A DNA stretch of 64,000 nucleotides from Juglans regia (GCF_001411555.2 NC_049905.1:10073053-10137052), one strand, 5' to 3'; shown: positions 12,317-24,690, counted from the stretch's first letter. Translations and numbers: made by a program. The notes: a model not told the origin generated them from the sequence alone.

Positions 12317-12590
12317 GTTTGGATAGTGAAATAAAATGAGATGATATGTGAATAGTAATAAAATGATTTGTAAATAATAGTAAAATTGTTTGAATTGAAA
12401 TGCTTTATGAGATTTTGATAAAGGAGAAAAAAATTATTATAAAATTAAAATATTGATAAAATATAATTTTTTAATATTTTTTAATATATTAGATAATGAT
12501 TAGATTAAATATTTAAAATTAAAAAAAATATTCATATTTATGATTTTTAGATATACAAGATGAGATGCGAAACTTTTATTTTTCAAAGCG
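12317..12590 (+). mobile_element. MITE, GTTTGGATAGTG family
   Basis: Starts CGTTTGGATAGTGAAATAAAATGAG and carries GTGAATAGTAATAAAATGATTTG-like text, then AT-rich sequence, then AAGATGAGATGCGAAAC towards the right end. It belongs to the same family as 42,844-43,178. Non-coding; right border approximate. Confidence 0.6.
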
Positions 12591-12711
12591 GGCCTCAGGC
12601 CTTAGCCTCCCCAATGGTGGGGTTGAAAAGACGGATCAAATGATTTTCATTGATTTTAGTTCGTCAGTGCATATGGGATGGTCGAGTATGTGCTCTTTTC
12701 TTATTAAGTCC

Positions 12712-12890
12712 TATTTAAGGGTGAAACGAGATGAGATAGATTTTAAATTAATTAAATAAAATATTATTTTTTAATATTATTATTATTTTAAAATTTAAAA
12801 AAATTAAATTATTTATTATATTTTATATATAAATTTAAAAAAATAATAATAATAAAACGAAATAGATTGAGAGTGTTTTTATATCCAGAC
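12712..12890 (+). mobile_element. MITE, ATGAGATGAGATG family
   Basis: Contains GAAACGAGATGAGATAG, AATATTATTTTTTAATATTATTATT and an inverted right end near ATATCCAGACC. It is the same unit as 8,728-8,920 in the opposite orientation, with diverged ends. Confidence 0.5.
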
Positions 12891-13537
12891 CTTAATCATC
12901 GTTTTGGTCTTTTAAGATATTGGGCAAACAAGAAATTAGCAGCCCATTCAAATTTGCCGACTCATCTTCCCAATTGTTATATTTGCACTTCCATAATCAT
13001 TTCCTCATATATATTTTTTTCAACGTTTCTACTGTCATGTCCATTGTTCTATAGTTTGAAATTATAGGGTATACTGTATACCTTATTATTTCAAATCACT
13101 GTACATACGTATGGCATGTAAATTTCAGTCTTTCTTTTTAAAAAAATAAGACCCATCATAAAAAAGTAGATTTTTTTTAATTTTTTTTTCAAGAATCTGC
13201 GCATTGCTTACAAACCCTAAACTTGAACAAATAATTTTTTAAAAGAATACAAGTAATCATGGTGATGATGTTGTAATCAAAATCCGGGGCTTCCAACCTC
13301 CTCACAACTAGTATTAGGTTCATCTCCACTATCAGACAGCATAATGGCCAACAAATCAACCTCAGTATGATCTTTTTTACCAATTCATACGTTTCATCTT
13401 TTCCAAATTATTTGAGAAGAAAGACTTGTTCGTACGTAGTTCATGTATTTCCACCCATCTTCGTTGATTGGTTCCTAATTTCTCTGCTAGCTTCTCGTTG
13501 GGAGACTGGAGTTTTGGTCATCACACACACGCATACG

Positions 13538-13586
<49 letters not shown>

Positions 13587-14551
13587 GATTGGTGACCGTA
13601 TATGGTCAAAAAGTTCATCCATAGAATGATGATTAATTATCATTGTGTTTTCTAACTTATTTCGAGAATGATCGATCGACGGCGCTCTTAGCGGAAATTA
13701 CTCGAGTACCTTCTATACATATATGACCAGCTTCTTCCATAATATTATTCCTTCCACAATTCATAAGCACCATATGGTAAAAGTTATTTCAACGAGTGAA
13801 TCTACTTGTAAGTCGGTGTAGAGGGTATATCATTTCCATCATTTATTAATTTATGTAACAAAATTTAATTTGTAAGATTTAAATTTTAAAATCTTACTTA
13901 TATATATCAAATAATGTGATATGAATGGTGTGAAAAGTACCATATATATATATAAAACATATTCAAGGCAGTGTGTTAAGTATTCATGGAAATTTATACA
14001 ATTGTGGAAATTATGTGATGGAAGGTGGAGTAGTCATCATCTAACTTGCCCTGAAATAATCTTTACTAGAAGCTAGGAGCCAATATTCAAGCACTCAAAG
14101 GTCAATCAAGTTGGATGGTACCCCTTGGTGTACGAGCCAATATTCATATGGAAAAAGTTGTCATAGCATGAAGGAAATTAGAAGGTCATACTCGGTGCCC
14201 TTCTCGAGGGGGTGGAGGGGCACAAAGAAGACTTGAATAATCCAAGTGCTAAATTACACAAAATGAATTCAAACATATGAACAGGAAGGGGAAGTCGTAG
14301 TAGTAGTAGTAGTCATGATTCCATTCCAGAAGTAGGACTAATTTCCGGGTCAATTCCAAAATCCCATTTCAGATTCATTGATCTTAATTTAAATGTCCAT
14401 GGTAGCTGATCATGGCTACATTGGCTAGCTTGTTCAAATTTTGTATACGGTCACAGGGCAAACCCACCATTTTGGACTCAAAAAATTTGGAATCCCCGGC
14501 AAGATCATTGACCAATTATATATATATAGAAGAGGTCTGTAAATTCATTTT
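12891..14551. other. Intergenic DNA, no gene recognised
   Basis: Short open frames only. Contains a CA then TA microsatellite at 13,522-13,580 and several ATATATAT runs. No domain or splice-linked ORF series was found. Confidence 0.5.
13540..13580. repeat. (AT)n microsatellite
   Basis: About 40 bp of TA dinucleotides following ACACACAC and ACGTATATAC. Similar tracts lie at 16,111-16,141, 28,836-28,874, 30,531-30,555 and 43,571-43,613. Confidence 0.9.
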
Positions 14552-14722
14552 ATTTGTTTTCATAATACTTCTCATTTCGTTTCATCCAATCATTACAATC
14601 TTTTTAAACTTTTATATAAAATAAAAAAATAATTCAACTTTTTTAAAATTTTAAAATAATAATAATATTTTTTTTAATTTTTAATTTTTATTTCAACTCA
14701 TCTACGAAAACAAACAAGGTCT
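14552..14722 (-). mobile_element. MITE, ATGAGATGAGATG family
   Basis: Carries CTCATTTCGTTTCATC, ATTATAATC-like text, the AATAATTCAACTTTTTTAAA core and TTCAACTCATCTACG at the far end, the same layout as the copies at 8,728 and 16,647. Non-coding. Confidence 0.55.
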
Positions 14723-15249
14723 CATAATAATGAATGACCTTTGTGTGCCCTGGTCTTATTCTCCTTGATTTAGTTTTACAGTCTGGAAACGAGGAAAACT
14801 GGACAATCACCTAATTTATATCATGATCAGATGTTGCAAGAAAATAATTGCTATCAGTTGATGATCATCAAGATTCTATGAATGATCAGAATTAACATGG
14901 CATAAGTATGAAGAGGATGATAAAATGCTGGGCAGCTTAATTAGAGAGATTATATGGTCACCCAGCTGCTAGCTAGCTAGCTCATAGCAAGTACTATATA
15001 TTAACACCAATTTAATTAATTTATGGTTTAGCACCAAAGGAGGCGATCGATCGGCTTAATGATTCTTGATTTACTGCAGACTAGTGTTAGCCTAACTTCT
15101 TAAGAATTCATTGAATTTCTTTAAGTGGGGTTAGAGTCTAAACTACGCACGGTAGTCTAAACTACCGTCTAAACCGGCCCCGCTTATCAACGGTAGGATG
15201 TGATAGGATGTGACTCTACCCTCACAGGGAAATCACTTTAAGGGGAGGT

Positions 15250-15430
15250 AAAAAGTTCTTCATCTCGTATTATTTAATCATTATAAAATTTTTTAAGTTT
15301 TTATATAAAATATAATAAACAATTAAAAATTAAAAATTTTAAAATAAAAATAATATTATAATAATATTTTATTCAATTTTCAACTTTCATATCAATTCAT
15401 CTCATCTCATCTCAACATACTATCCAAACC
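15250..15430 (-). mobile_element. MITE, ATGAGATGAGATG family
   Basis: Begins near TTCATCTCGTATTATTTAATC, shares the AAAATATAATAAACAATT core and ends CATCTCATCTCATCTCAAC then ACTATCCAAACC, the inverted form of GGTTTGGATAGT. One of the clearest copies. Confidence 0.65.
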
Positions 15431-15500
15431 TTCCCAAAGCCCTCTCCTACCGGCCTTTTCGCTCATAAAATAATATTTTTATGAGTTGATAAGTATTGGT

Positions 15501-16000
15501 TAGGGTTGAAAGTTGATCAGTCCAAAGTGGAGAAATCGATTGGATCGAACCGAGACTGAGACCGATCGATCTCGATCCATGAAATAGAAGACCAAAAGTT
15601 TTCTGTCTGGTTCGATCCTGAGGTAGGATTTTTCCACCCCAGACCGGACCAGACAGATCGAATAGTAAAATAAATAAAAAATATTTTTTATATATTATTT
15701 ATATGATAATTGTATAATTAATTATGTAATTTTCATCTAATCTATCGTCATTTATAATATAAAATTTTAAATATGTAAATTGTAATTACAAATTAACATT
15801 AATATAATTAACTAATTCACTTAATTTTAATTTAGTGATTTAAATAATTTTTTTATTAACTTATCTATAAATAAATAAAAAATAATTGGACCAAACTAAT
15901 GGAATCGGTAGCAACCTGTCTGGTCCGGTCCCTATTAATATTCGGTCAAGAAAAAATGATGGACCGTCCATCACCCCATGACCGACCGATTTACACCCCA
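15501..16000. mobile_element. hAT-like MITE, relative of the 34,473 element
   Basis: The left end TAGGGTTGAAAGTTGATC and the right end (GATTTACACCCCA, which is TGGGGTGTAAATC inverted) match the TAGGGGTGTAAA-type ends of the element at 34,473-35,162. Both interiors carry GACCGGACCAGAC-like and CGGTCC subterminal motifs and a shared AT-rich centre (TAATTAATATAATTA-like text with ATTTTCATCTAAT). No clean 8-bp target duplication is visible, suggesting an older copy. Confidence 0.55.
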
Positions 16001-16104
16001 AGACTTAGCAAGCTTGCTTAAACTTTTGAAATAGCGAAAGAAGAATTAAAAAGAAAAAAAGAACGTAAAATCTGGGTAAGGGTCAATGTTCTAGGAGGTC
16101 AACT

Positions 16105-16110
<6 letters not shown>

Positions 16111-16141
<31 letters not shown>
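16111..16141. repeat. (AT)n microsatellite
   Basis: Uninterrupted TA dinucleotides for about 30 bp, preceded by CTAACATA and followed by CACACGAGG. Confidence 0.9.
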
Positions 16142-16147
<6 letters not shown>

Positions 16148-16646
16148 GAGGTGGCCGAGTACTTCTAAATTTCTAATTCTATTCTCAGAAGAAAAAACAA
16201 AGAGAGAATAATATCTAGACGGTACTTGATCTGTAATATCTAGACAGATCCTAACTGGGGAGGAATTAACGTTTATTGACCTAATTAATTAAATTATAGG
16301 TCTATTTCGAGTTGAAATATGTGCATCGATCTCTTGATTTGTTCCTATGTGTTTTAACTCTTCCCATCGCCGGCCGGCAAGACAATTAACCAAGAAGAAC
16401 ATGAGCAGAAGTAGGTACTTACTATTATTTTTAAGTACTTATTTTACTCGCGGATGTCTCAACTACTGAAAATTGTTAAAATTCTATAATTCAAAATTTG
16501 AAAATTTAAATTAAAAATAAAATGATAAAATAGGACAATATATACCTATAAAATAGTAGCACTAGTCAATTATTAATATCTATATATTAGGCTAACTTAG
16601 ACTAAAACAATATAATCATCCATGAGTAGTGATTCGGAGACGGCTT

Positions 16647-16838
16647 ATTTGGATACATAAACGATTCCATCTCATTTATCTCACTATTATAATTTTTTTA
16701 AAATTCTCACACAAAATATAATAAACAATTCAACTTTTTTAAATTTTAAAATAATAATAATATTAAAAAATAATATTCTAATAATTTTTTACTCAACTCA
16801 TCTAAAATCATCTTATCTCATCTCACTTTTCAAACAAG
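16647..16838 (-). mobile_element. MITE, ATGAGATGAGATG family
   Basis: Contains CATCTCATTTATCTCAC, the ATATAATAAACAATTCAAC core, AATAATAATATTAAAAAATA and CATCTTATCTCATCTCAC near the right end, with TTTGGATA at the left and TCAAACAAG at the right as decayed inverted ends. Confidence 0.6.
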
Positions 16839-17023
16839 ATCGAAAAACAAAAACAAAAAAGAAAGGAGAAAGACTTGGTCAATGGTTTTTGAACATAAAG
16901 CTACAAAATTGATACCAATTTGAATGATCGATTATATATGTAAGCTTATCTTTACGTTTTAATTTATATATTTTTATGCAATAATAACCACGTTGATGTT
17001 TGCAATCCAATGGAAGGTAGGCA

Positions 17024-17134
17024 GGTTTGAAGGGTGAAATGAGAATTTTATGTTTTATTTGAAAGTTTAAAATATTATGTTTTAATATTATTATTATGTT
17101 GGGATTTGAAGAAGTTGAATTAGGATTTGAAAAA
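17024..17134 (+). mobile_element. MITE, ATGAGATGAGATG family, left part (split by LINE)
   Basis: Has GGTGAAATGAGAATTTTATG, AATATTATGTTTTAATATTA and GGGATTTGAAGAAGTTGAAT, the plus-sense form of the family. It stops at the LINE insertion point; the remainder resumes at 22,785. Confidence 0.65.
17122..17134. repeat. 13-bp target-site duplication, 5' copy
   Basis: AGGATTTGAAAAA immediately before the LINE body, repeated exactly at 22,785-22,797 just after its A-rich tail. Confidence 0.88.
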
Positions 17135-17230
17135 ATATTTTTTTCCTCTCTCGTCTTCTACGTGTATAGGTTTGGGTTTTTCTGGTCCTATCATATTGTG
17201 TAGGGTTCGGTTGTCTTTTATTGATTCAGT

Positions 17231-18640
17231 ATGGTGGAGGAGTTAGACAAGTTTTATGGAAAGCTATCGTTGACAGAATCGGAACACAGTCATTGTTAGT
17301 TCTGATTTACTTAGCAACGCTGTAGCAAGAGGTGAAAAATGTTTGATTGTGCAACTGCTTACTTTACGTAACTACAATCAGGGGGCTTTTAAGCAAATGC
17401 TTAGAAGAGTGTGGCGGCCTATGCGAGGGTTAAGATTGCAGGAATTGGATTCTAAGTTCATCATGGCAAAATTTGAAGACGTACGTGATAAAGAATGCGT
17501 TGTTCGCAATGGTCCGTGGACATTTGACAAAAATCTGGTGCTAGTAAAGGATCTTGATGGCTTCCAACAGGTAAAGCAATTACAGTTAACGACGACATCC
17601 TTCTGGGTCAGGGTGCATGATTTACCCTTGGCTGCACGCAGTGTTGAAGTTGGAAAGATTATTGGGAAATCATTGGGTTTAGTGGAAGACATTGACTTGC
17701 AAGTTGGAGAGATTGCTTGGGGTGAATTTATGCGGATTTGAGTATGCATTGACATTACGCAACCTCTATTGAGAGGGAAGAAACTTTGTATTGGTTCTAG
17801 AGTACCCTACTGGGTGCTGTTCTCATACTAGCGTTTACCGGATTTTTGTTATATTTGTGGGAGGCTTGGGCATGCATACCGAGACTGTGAACAAACGAAA
17901 GATTTTGATGAAGCAAACACTCCTTTTCCTTATGGTTAGGGGCTGCAAGGAGCGGGGCGTGGAAGTTTGGCCATGGGGGCTAATGGCCGGCATCACTCGT
18001 CACAGGAGGAGCACCCCAAGTCTGGGGATAACCGTAGGGATGAAGTCGTGCCTGAGGAGATTTCGGCAAAAAATATTCCACTAGCGGAAATGGGTAATCC
18101 AGTCGTTACCTGTCATGCAAACGACAATTACAGAGCATGTTGTGGAGGCCGTTGGAGGTGGATGAAAAAATGGGATGGGGTGCGAGAGTGACGGACTTTC
18201 GAAAGGGATCGAGAGCGAATCAAGGGAGGTTCCTGGTCCACAAGATATCCCTTTAGTGTTTTACTCAAAGCCTAACTCAGAGAATTATTCTTCTTCGGTG
18301 GATGTGGGCTCGAACGTTTTAGGCCCACAGGACTCAGTGTTTGAGGGGCTTCTGCTGAATGAGGTCCAGGAGACCAAAACACAGACTAATATCTGGAGAA
18401 AGAGGGACATTCGGTTAAAGAAGAAAGCGCATCAATCTGTTGCGGGTAAGAACCCATCGTCTTCGTTGAACAGGGGTCATACCATAAAACGAAAGGTGGC
18501 ATTGGCTGAAAATGGGTCTTCTTCAAAAGGGGGAAAGCGACAGAAGCTAGTGTTTCGGGGGTTAGTGAGGTGGAGCAGTTACATGAAGTTCGAATTGATC
18601 TATCGGGAGAGGCTGGATCCTAGCCCTGCCGCCAGCCATG
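17231..18640 (+). pseudogene. LINE ORF1: DUF4283-type domain and CCHC zinc knuckle (broken)
   Basis: Begins with ATG at 17,231 (MVEELDKFYGKLSLTESE, a usual plant LINE ORF1 opening) but stops at 17,297. An open stretch at 17,343-17,741 holds the DUF4283-like region, with hallmarks such as NGPWTFD and WVRVHDLP. A different frame carries a perfect CX2CX4HX4C knuckle, CYICGRLGHAYRDC, at 17,847-17,888. A low-complexity, charged tail runs to the start of ORF2. Such ORF1 proteins bind the element RNA. Several frameshifts and stops make it a pseudogene. Confidence 0.85.
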
Positions 18641-19377
18641 AAAACTTTGTGTTGGAATTCCTGTGGGCTTGGGAACCCACAGGGAATTCATGCTTTGCGT
18701 GATTTGATCACGAGAGAAGATCCCGCGATGGTGTTTCTTCAGGAGACGAAGCTGAAGACTCGGACCATGGAACTATGTAAGTACAAATTGGGCTTTTCTT
18801 CTTGTTTTACTGTTGATTGCATAGGCAAGAGTGGGGGATTGGCTTTGCTCTGGAAAGGGAATTTTTCGATCTAGTTAAAATCTTTTTCCTAGAATCATAT
18901 TGATGTTATTGTTAAGGAAGATGATATTTGTGAATGAAGATTTACGAGTATCTATGGTTGTCGCCCACACTACGAGTAGATTTGTGACCTGGGACCTAAT
19001 TCGTACTTTAAGTACCCTTGATGATAGGCCTTGGCTTTTAGGGGGGGATTTCAATGAAATTTTGTAGTTGAATGAAAAACGGGGAGGAAGAGTATGGCTT
19101 GAGAATCAAATGGAGGTGTTTAGGGATGTGTTGTTTGATTGTTCCTTGCGTGACATAGGTTTTCGTGGCCCTAAGTTTACGTGGGTGAATGGGAGGGATG
19201 GCAACAGTGCAATCAGTGAGACTTGATCGCTTTCTTGTTAATAGCCGTTTTTTTGGCTTATTTCCTCAAGGGGTGGTGAAACATGGTGTGGCTGAACACT
19301 CTGACCACTTACCCATTTGGTTTGACCCTGAAGGCTTGTTTGTGGTGCAAAGAAAAAAGAAACAATTTAGGTTCTAA
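18638..19377 (+). pseudogene. LINE ORF2: APE-type endonuclease part
   Basis: Starts with ATG at 18,638 (MKTLCWNSCGLGNP). Endonuclease residues are readable: the Asn in WNSCG, the Glu in FLQETK, the GDFNE box near 19,050 and the SDH box near 19,300. A stop follows GDFNEIL (TAG near 19,066) and frame changes occur near 18,900 and 19,215. In active elements this domain nicks target DNA for target-primed reverse transcription. Confidence 0.85.
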
Positions 19378-19380
19378 TCA

Positions 19381-21683
19381 ATGTGGGTAGGGGAGAAAAA
19401 ATGCGCTAAGATTATTGAGAATGTTTGGAAGTCTGATAATGGTGTTAGTTGTAATATGGAGGGTGTAATGAGACTCATTAAAGGGTGTGGTGAGCAGTTG
19501 GCTTGGTGGAACAAAACTTCTTTTGGACATATAAAAAGAGAGCTTGATTCTGCTAGACATAACCTTGAAAGCATCCTAGCTACAGATGGTGCGCAATATG
19601 ACCCTGTTGGTTTATTTAAAGCCCGAGAGAATATGCAATTATGGCTTGAGCAGGAGGAAATGATGTGGCGACAACGCTCTTGTGTGAAATGGTTACATGA
19701 AGGGGATCAAAATACTCATTTCTTTCACTCCCAAGCTAATATGCGCCTGAAGAGAAACTGGATAAAATGTCTCAGAAATGAGCAAGGCGCTTGGGTAGAA
19801 GGAGCACAAAGGAACGATATGATTGTTGAATTTTTCCAGCATCATTTTTTGACATATGGTTTGAGCGGACAGAATGGTGTTTTAGACTCTGTGGAGAGGA
19901 GAATAACAGAGGATATGAACCAGCAACTCACAAAGCCTTACGTAGTCGAGGAGGTGAAGATGGCACTTCAACAAATGCACCCAACCAAGGCCCCCGGACC
20001 TGACGGTATGTCTCCACTCTTTTTCTGAAAATATTGGCATATTGTTGGACACTCTGTAACTCAAGCTGTGCTGCACTCTCTAAATTCGGGAAGGATTCCA
20101 AAAGACCCCAATCATACTTTAATTTGCTTAATTCCAAAAAAGAAGAATTGTGAGCTGGTATCTGACTTTCGACCCATAAGCCTCTGTAACATTGTGTATA
20201 AGTTGGTTGCAAAAGTGATTGTGAATAGATTGAAATGTTTGCTGCTTGCTGTTATATCTAAGACTCAATGTGCTTTTGTGGGGAGTAGACTAATTACTGA
20301 TAATGTATTGGTGGCACATGAGATGGTACATTATCTGAGGAATAAAAGAAAGGGTCAAAAGGGTTATATGTCCCTTAAATTGGATATGAGTAAAACATAT
20401 GATCGGGTAGAGTGGATGTTCTTAGAAAAAATTATGTTGAAGTTGGGTTTTGTTGTTTCTTTTGTCAACTTGATTATGGAGTGTGTTAAAACAATTTCTT
20501 TTTCCATCTTGGTGAATGGTGAGTCTCAAGGGCACATCACTCCTATTAGAGGTATTAGGCAAGGGGACCCATTATCTCTTTACATTTTTCTCTTATGCAC
20601 CGAGGGACTTACTGCTCTGTTGAGGGATGCTAGAGAAATAATTTAGTACGAGGCATAAAAGTTTGTAGAGGAGGAGCTCCAAGTGTCAATCATCTTCTCT
20701 TTGCAGACGATTGTCTTATCTTCTGCAAAGCCGATCTTCAAACAACTTCACACATTCAGACTTTACTAGATCAGTATGAGTTGGCTTCTGGCCAGTTGGT
20801 GAACAAAACAAAGACTGGTATAGTGTTTTCTAAAAATGTTGCTGAGATAAGGCAAATAGAGCTTATTGCTTTGTGGGGGGTTAGGTCTTTTTAGCAATAT
20901 GATAAGTATCTAGGTTTGCCAAACCTAGTGGGGAGGTTGAAAACTAGAGCATTTGAGGATATAAAAAGGAAAGTTTGGATTAAATTGCAAAGCTGGAAAG
21001 GCAAATTATTATCTCAAGGAGGGCGAGAGGTTCTTATTAAAGCAGTAGCTTTATCCATCTCTACTTATGCCATGAGTTGTTTCAAATTACTGGTAGTTTT
21101 GTGTCAAGATCTGGAACGGATGATGGCTAGATTATGGTGGGGGCAAAAGGAAGAAGAGAGGAAAGTGCATTGGATGAATTGGCAAAGGCTGTGCATGTCC
21201 AAATTTAGAGGTGGAATGGGTTTTAAGAATTTACAATCTTTCAATATGGCTTTGCTAACAAAACAAGTGTGGAGGATTCTGCAGAATACTGGTTATTTGC
21301 TCCAACAAATTTACAAAGCCAAATATTTTCCACAAGTTCCTTTCTTCCAAGCTCAGCTAGGCCACAATCCTTCTTATGCTTGGAGAGGGATAATTGAAGC
21401 TAAAAAATGGCTATGGGCAGGGTGTCGGTGGAGAGTTGGGAATGGGGAGTGTATGAAAATATGGAAGGACTTTTGGGTGCCAGGCCATAGATGTTTACAA
21501 TCAACTCTAGATGGTAATTTAGTTACTAATTCACAACAGGATGAAATAATAGCTTCTCTTATTAACCAGACTACAAAAATGTGGAAGATAAGTAAAGTTA
21601 GATCTCTCTTCAATCCAAATGTAGCAGACCAGATTCTACAGATTAGGTTGTTAGGGAATGTTTGTTTGGATAAGTGGATTTAG
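19381..21683 (+). pseudogene. LINE ORF2: reverse transcriptase part
   Basis: The open runs 19,381-20,028, 20,068-20,646 and 20,916-21,683, plus an in-between frame, form one RT. Readable boxes include KAPGPDG, FRPISLCNIVYKL, LDMSKTYDRVEW, GIRQGDPLS and the catalytic LFADDC (about 20,697-20,715). The last part has the WWGQK and WRVGNGE motifs typical of the LINE connection region. At least three stops or frame changes separate the segments. Confidence 0.88.
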
Positions 21684-22747
21684 AATGAAGAATCGAATGG
21701 GAACTTTACTGTGAAGAGTGCATACCATCTCATTCAAAATATGAGTAATGGTGTTAACGGAGAGAGTTCATCTCTTATGGCTGAGAAGTGGATATGGAAG
21801 GATATATGGCAAATGAAAGTTCTAAGAAAAATTAAAATTTTTGCATGCGAGCTTGCAAAAATATTCTGCCAACTATGAATAACTTGAGAAATAAAAGTAT
21901 TGATGTGGCTAATGTTTGTTGCTTCTGTCCGTCGAATGGAGAGGATGTGGAACATGCCATTTTATTTTGTCCTCGGATTGGAAGTGTATGGCAGCATTTT
22001 CTCCCTTTGCTGCAGTCAGTACATCGCAATCTAAATTTCATGGAAACTGTTATGTTGGTAATGGAAAGAGGAAGTGTGGAGGATTTTACTATGTTTTTTC
22101 TGATTGGGTGGAGTTTATGGTTTAGACGAAACAAGATGGTTATGGAGAAACTTGTGATAGACCCTATGGCAGTAGTGAATCATGCGCTATTCCTTCATAG
22201 AGTTTTTATGCAACTGCAGATTTCCAGTGAAAATGAGAGGCAACAAATCTGTAGATGGAAACCACCTTCATCAAGTTTCTTGAAATTAAATGTAGATGGT
22301 GCTGTTTTTGCAGATGGCAATAAAGCTGGTGTTGGTTTGGTTTTGAGAGATGAAAATGGTAAAGTGGTCTGGGCGGCGACTAAAGCTGAAGATGCTGTGG
22401 ATGCACCCGTTACTATTGAACTGATTGCTGTGTTAAGAGGTTTACAACTGTGTCAACCACTCGGTATTCCAAATCTGGTGGTAGAAACAGACTGCTTATC
22501 TTTGGTTCAAGAGCTACAAGGTACTCAAGAGTCTTTTTCTCCAAACGGAAATCTAATCAAGGATGCAAAGGAATTGATGAGGCATTTTCCAGAACTGCAA
22601 GTTCAACATGTTTATAGGGATGGTAATAGGGTAGCTCATAATTTGGCACGTTTTGCTTGGATTATTGATGATATTATTATGTGGTGGGACTCTGTCCCAG
22701 GTTTTGTAGATCATGCCCTTTGGTTTGATCAAGCTGCTATGTATTGA
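21684..22747 (+). pseudogene. LINE ORF2: zf-RVT-like segment and RNase H
   Basis: The run 21,845-22,747 (300 codons) opens with a zf-RVT-like stretch (CCFCPSNGEDVEHAILFCP) and continues into an RNase H domain: LNVDGAV with the first Asp, TIELIAVLRGL with the Glu, VVETDCLSL with the next Asp, and DGNRVAHNLAR. The RNase H core appears intact, but it is severed from the upstream RT by a stop after 21,681. Confidence 0.85.
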
Positions 22748-22784
22748 TTTCCTTATTAATGAAAGTTTGTTTATAAAAAAAAAA

Positions 22785-22855
22785 AGGATTTGAAAAAGGT
22801 GTAATGATGAGATGAGATGAGATGAGAATTTTGTGTCTCATCCCACCACCAAACT
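22785..22855 (+). mobile_element. MITE, ATGAGATGAGATG family, right part; includes 3' LINE target duplication
   Basis: Starts with the duplicated AGGATTTGAAAAA (22,785-22,797) and continues GGTGTAATGATGAGATGAGATGAG, the sequence expected after the GATTTGAAAAA block in intact family members. With 17,024-17,134 it forms one interrupted MITE. Confidence 0.7.
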
Positions 22856-23339
22856 TGCAGAATGTCAATGAGAGTGATCAATGAATACTCAGGGATCTAT
22901 GAATTACAAGAAATGTCCCTCAAATTCAACTTTTCTTTTTTTTTTTTTTTAGCAGTTGACGATGATATGTTTAAAATATCAAAGATTATACGGGGGAAGG
23001 GGGAGAGGAATCTCAACAATTACCCCAATTCTATAATTATAAAACAAGAAATTGGAAACAAATTAATTAAAATTTAGGTTTTAACTCCAAAAAGTAAAGC
23101 CGATGTCTTTCTCTTAATAATGTTAAGAGAGAACCCCCAAAGGTAAGAGCCTTAGTTTTTGTGGTATATATGTTCATTTTCGGAGATTTATGGTTCAAAT
23201 GCTAATTTGGTGCAAATAATTTTTAAGAGCCATGCACGTCCTATCAATAAAAAGTTGATGATTACATGTGTTCACAGTTTAATTAAGTAAAGACATACTA
23301 TGTTTATGTAGTCTCCCAGATTCCTCATCATAAACAGAA
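22856..23339. other. Short intergenic stretch, nothing recognised
   Basis: AT-rich with a T tract at 22,931-22,950. No ORF with recognisable features. Confidence 0.5.
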
Positions 23340-23793
23340 TGTTAAGAGAAAATCCAATTGTAGTTTTATGTTTGTAATACTTGGAATAAACATGTCAAAC
23401 GAGAGTTGCAGAGGATTTTATTTTAGAAGAGATAATAGTTACACACAGTGAGTTACAAGAGTACTACTCTATTCACACAATCTTAACTCTCATTCTCTAG
23501 GATTTTTTCACTCAAGTGGGTGTTGAGTGCGCCTCGAGTCAACAGCCAATAGAATATTGGCTCGAGCAGTATGTCAAGCACTGCTGGAGCGAATACTAGG
23601 GTTAGAGTTTTGTTCGAGCCTGGCATCATGCAAACCTTGAGCGAACAATCTGTTTGATCTTTGCTTGAATCCACTGTCAAGCGCACCTTGACCGAATGAA
23701 CTCATGGGTTGAGCTTTGCTTAAGCAACAGTCGAGTGAACTTTCTGTCTGTGCCTATTCTACTCACAAACCAGGCTCCACATGCAACCCAACA
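23340..23793 (-). repeat. copia 3' LTR
   Basis: Plus-strand ends TGTTAAGAG and CCCAACA. It shares long stretches with the other LTR, for example GCACTGCT.GAGCGAA and ACCTTGAGCGAACAAT, at roughly 80% identity by eye. Confidence 0.8.
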
Positions 23794-24279
23794 ATCTTCC
23801 ACTTGGAGACTGGTTCTCCACATGCTGACCATTGTTTCTAACACAAGCCCTATCACCTCTGCAACTCATAGCTCTTGTATTCAAGCCAGAAGATGTATTG
23901 AAGTCGAGCCAGACTCCAGTCTCTCACATGCATCGCCCTCAGTTAGCACATCCACTAGGCGACACATAACTCTCACTGAGCTAGGAATATCCGGTCTCAA
24001 TTCGTCATTGGCAAACTTAACCTTAGCCAACTTCCACTTGCTAGATCTCCTGCCTCATAAGTTTTTTTTGTTCTTCCGTGGTTCACCACTTTCTGTCAGA
24101 AGGATATAACTCAATGTAGGTGTCCACCGTGAATGTTTGGTTGTCCTGGCAACTATGCAAGCATCAATTGTGGATGTAGACATCCTTGAAACACTAAGCG
24201 CTTTGCTCCCTTGAAATCTCCCGTCCCAAGGTCTCAAGAGATTTCCCTAGGCTTACATGAGGAACAACAAAACTGACTC

Positions 24280-24690
24280 CCTTTTACTTCCCCATCTGAT
24301 TCGCACGACCAATCCTGCTCTTTTGCACTCCTGTATTTTCCTGCACATTACTGGACCATGATGTAAAATATATAGTGTTAGATCTCTTACCACTTGCCAA
24401 GATCAGCGCACCCTTTGTGACCTCTACGTTTCTTCCAGAAAACGCTACTGTATGATCCCTGTCGTTGAGCTGTCCCACAAAGATCAAGCTTTTCTTCGGA
24501 TCTGGAATGTGTCTAAATTGCTGTAAAGTTTACACGCTTTTGTTCGGAAGTGCAATGCGCACATCGCCTACTCTCATTACATCCAATGGCTCTCCATTAG
24601 CCTTGTACATCTTCCCAAAATCACAGGCAACATAGTTCTGCATGATCTCTCGATGTGAGATGCTATATAATCAAGCCCCTGAATCCAACA
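24280..24690 (-). pseudogene. copia protease / pre-integrase remnant
   Basis: On the minus strand the frame near 24,673 reads VLDSG, the aspartic protease active-site motif, closely followed by a stop. Downstream segments read REIMQNYVACDFGK and, at 24,487-24,284, a VGQLNDRDHTVAFSG stretch resembling the region between protease and integrase in copia Gag-Pol. Fragmented by stops. Confidence 0.7.

Larger units (their letters stand above)
17135..22784 (+). mobile_element. Full-length plant LINE (L1-type), inactivated
   Basis: A 5.65-kb non-LTR retrotransposon flanked by an identical 13-bp duplication and ending in an A tract. In order it carries an ORF1-like region (DUF4283-type domain, then CCHC zinc knuckle), an APE-type endonuclease, a reverse transcriptase, a zf-RVT-like segment and an RNase H, the usual layout of plant L1 elements. 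Stop codons and frameshifts interrupt every ORF, so it cannot move by itself. The intact target duplication and readable domains suggest moderate age. Confidence 0.92.

Noticed and set aside
23696..24109. Plus-strand 137-codon frame
   Set aside because: It lies antisense to the copia element, crossing its 3' LTR border at 23,793, and has no recognisable domain.
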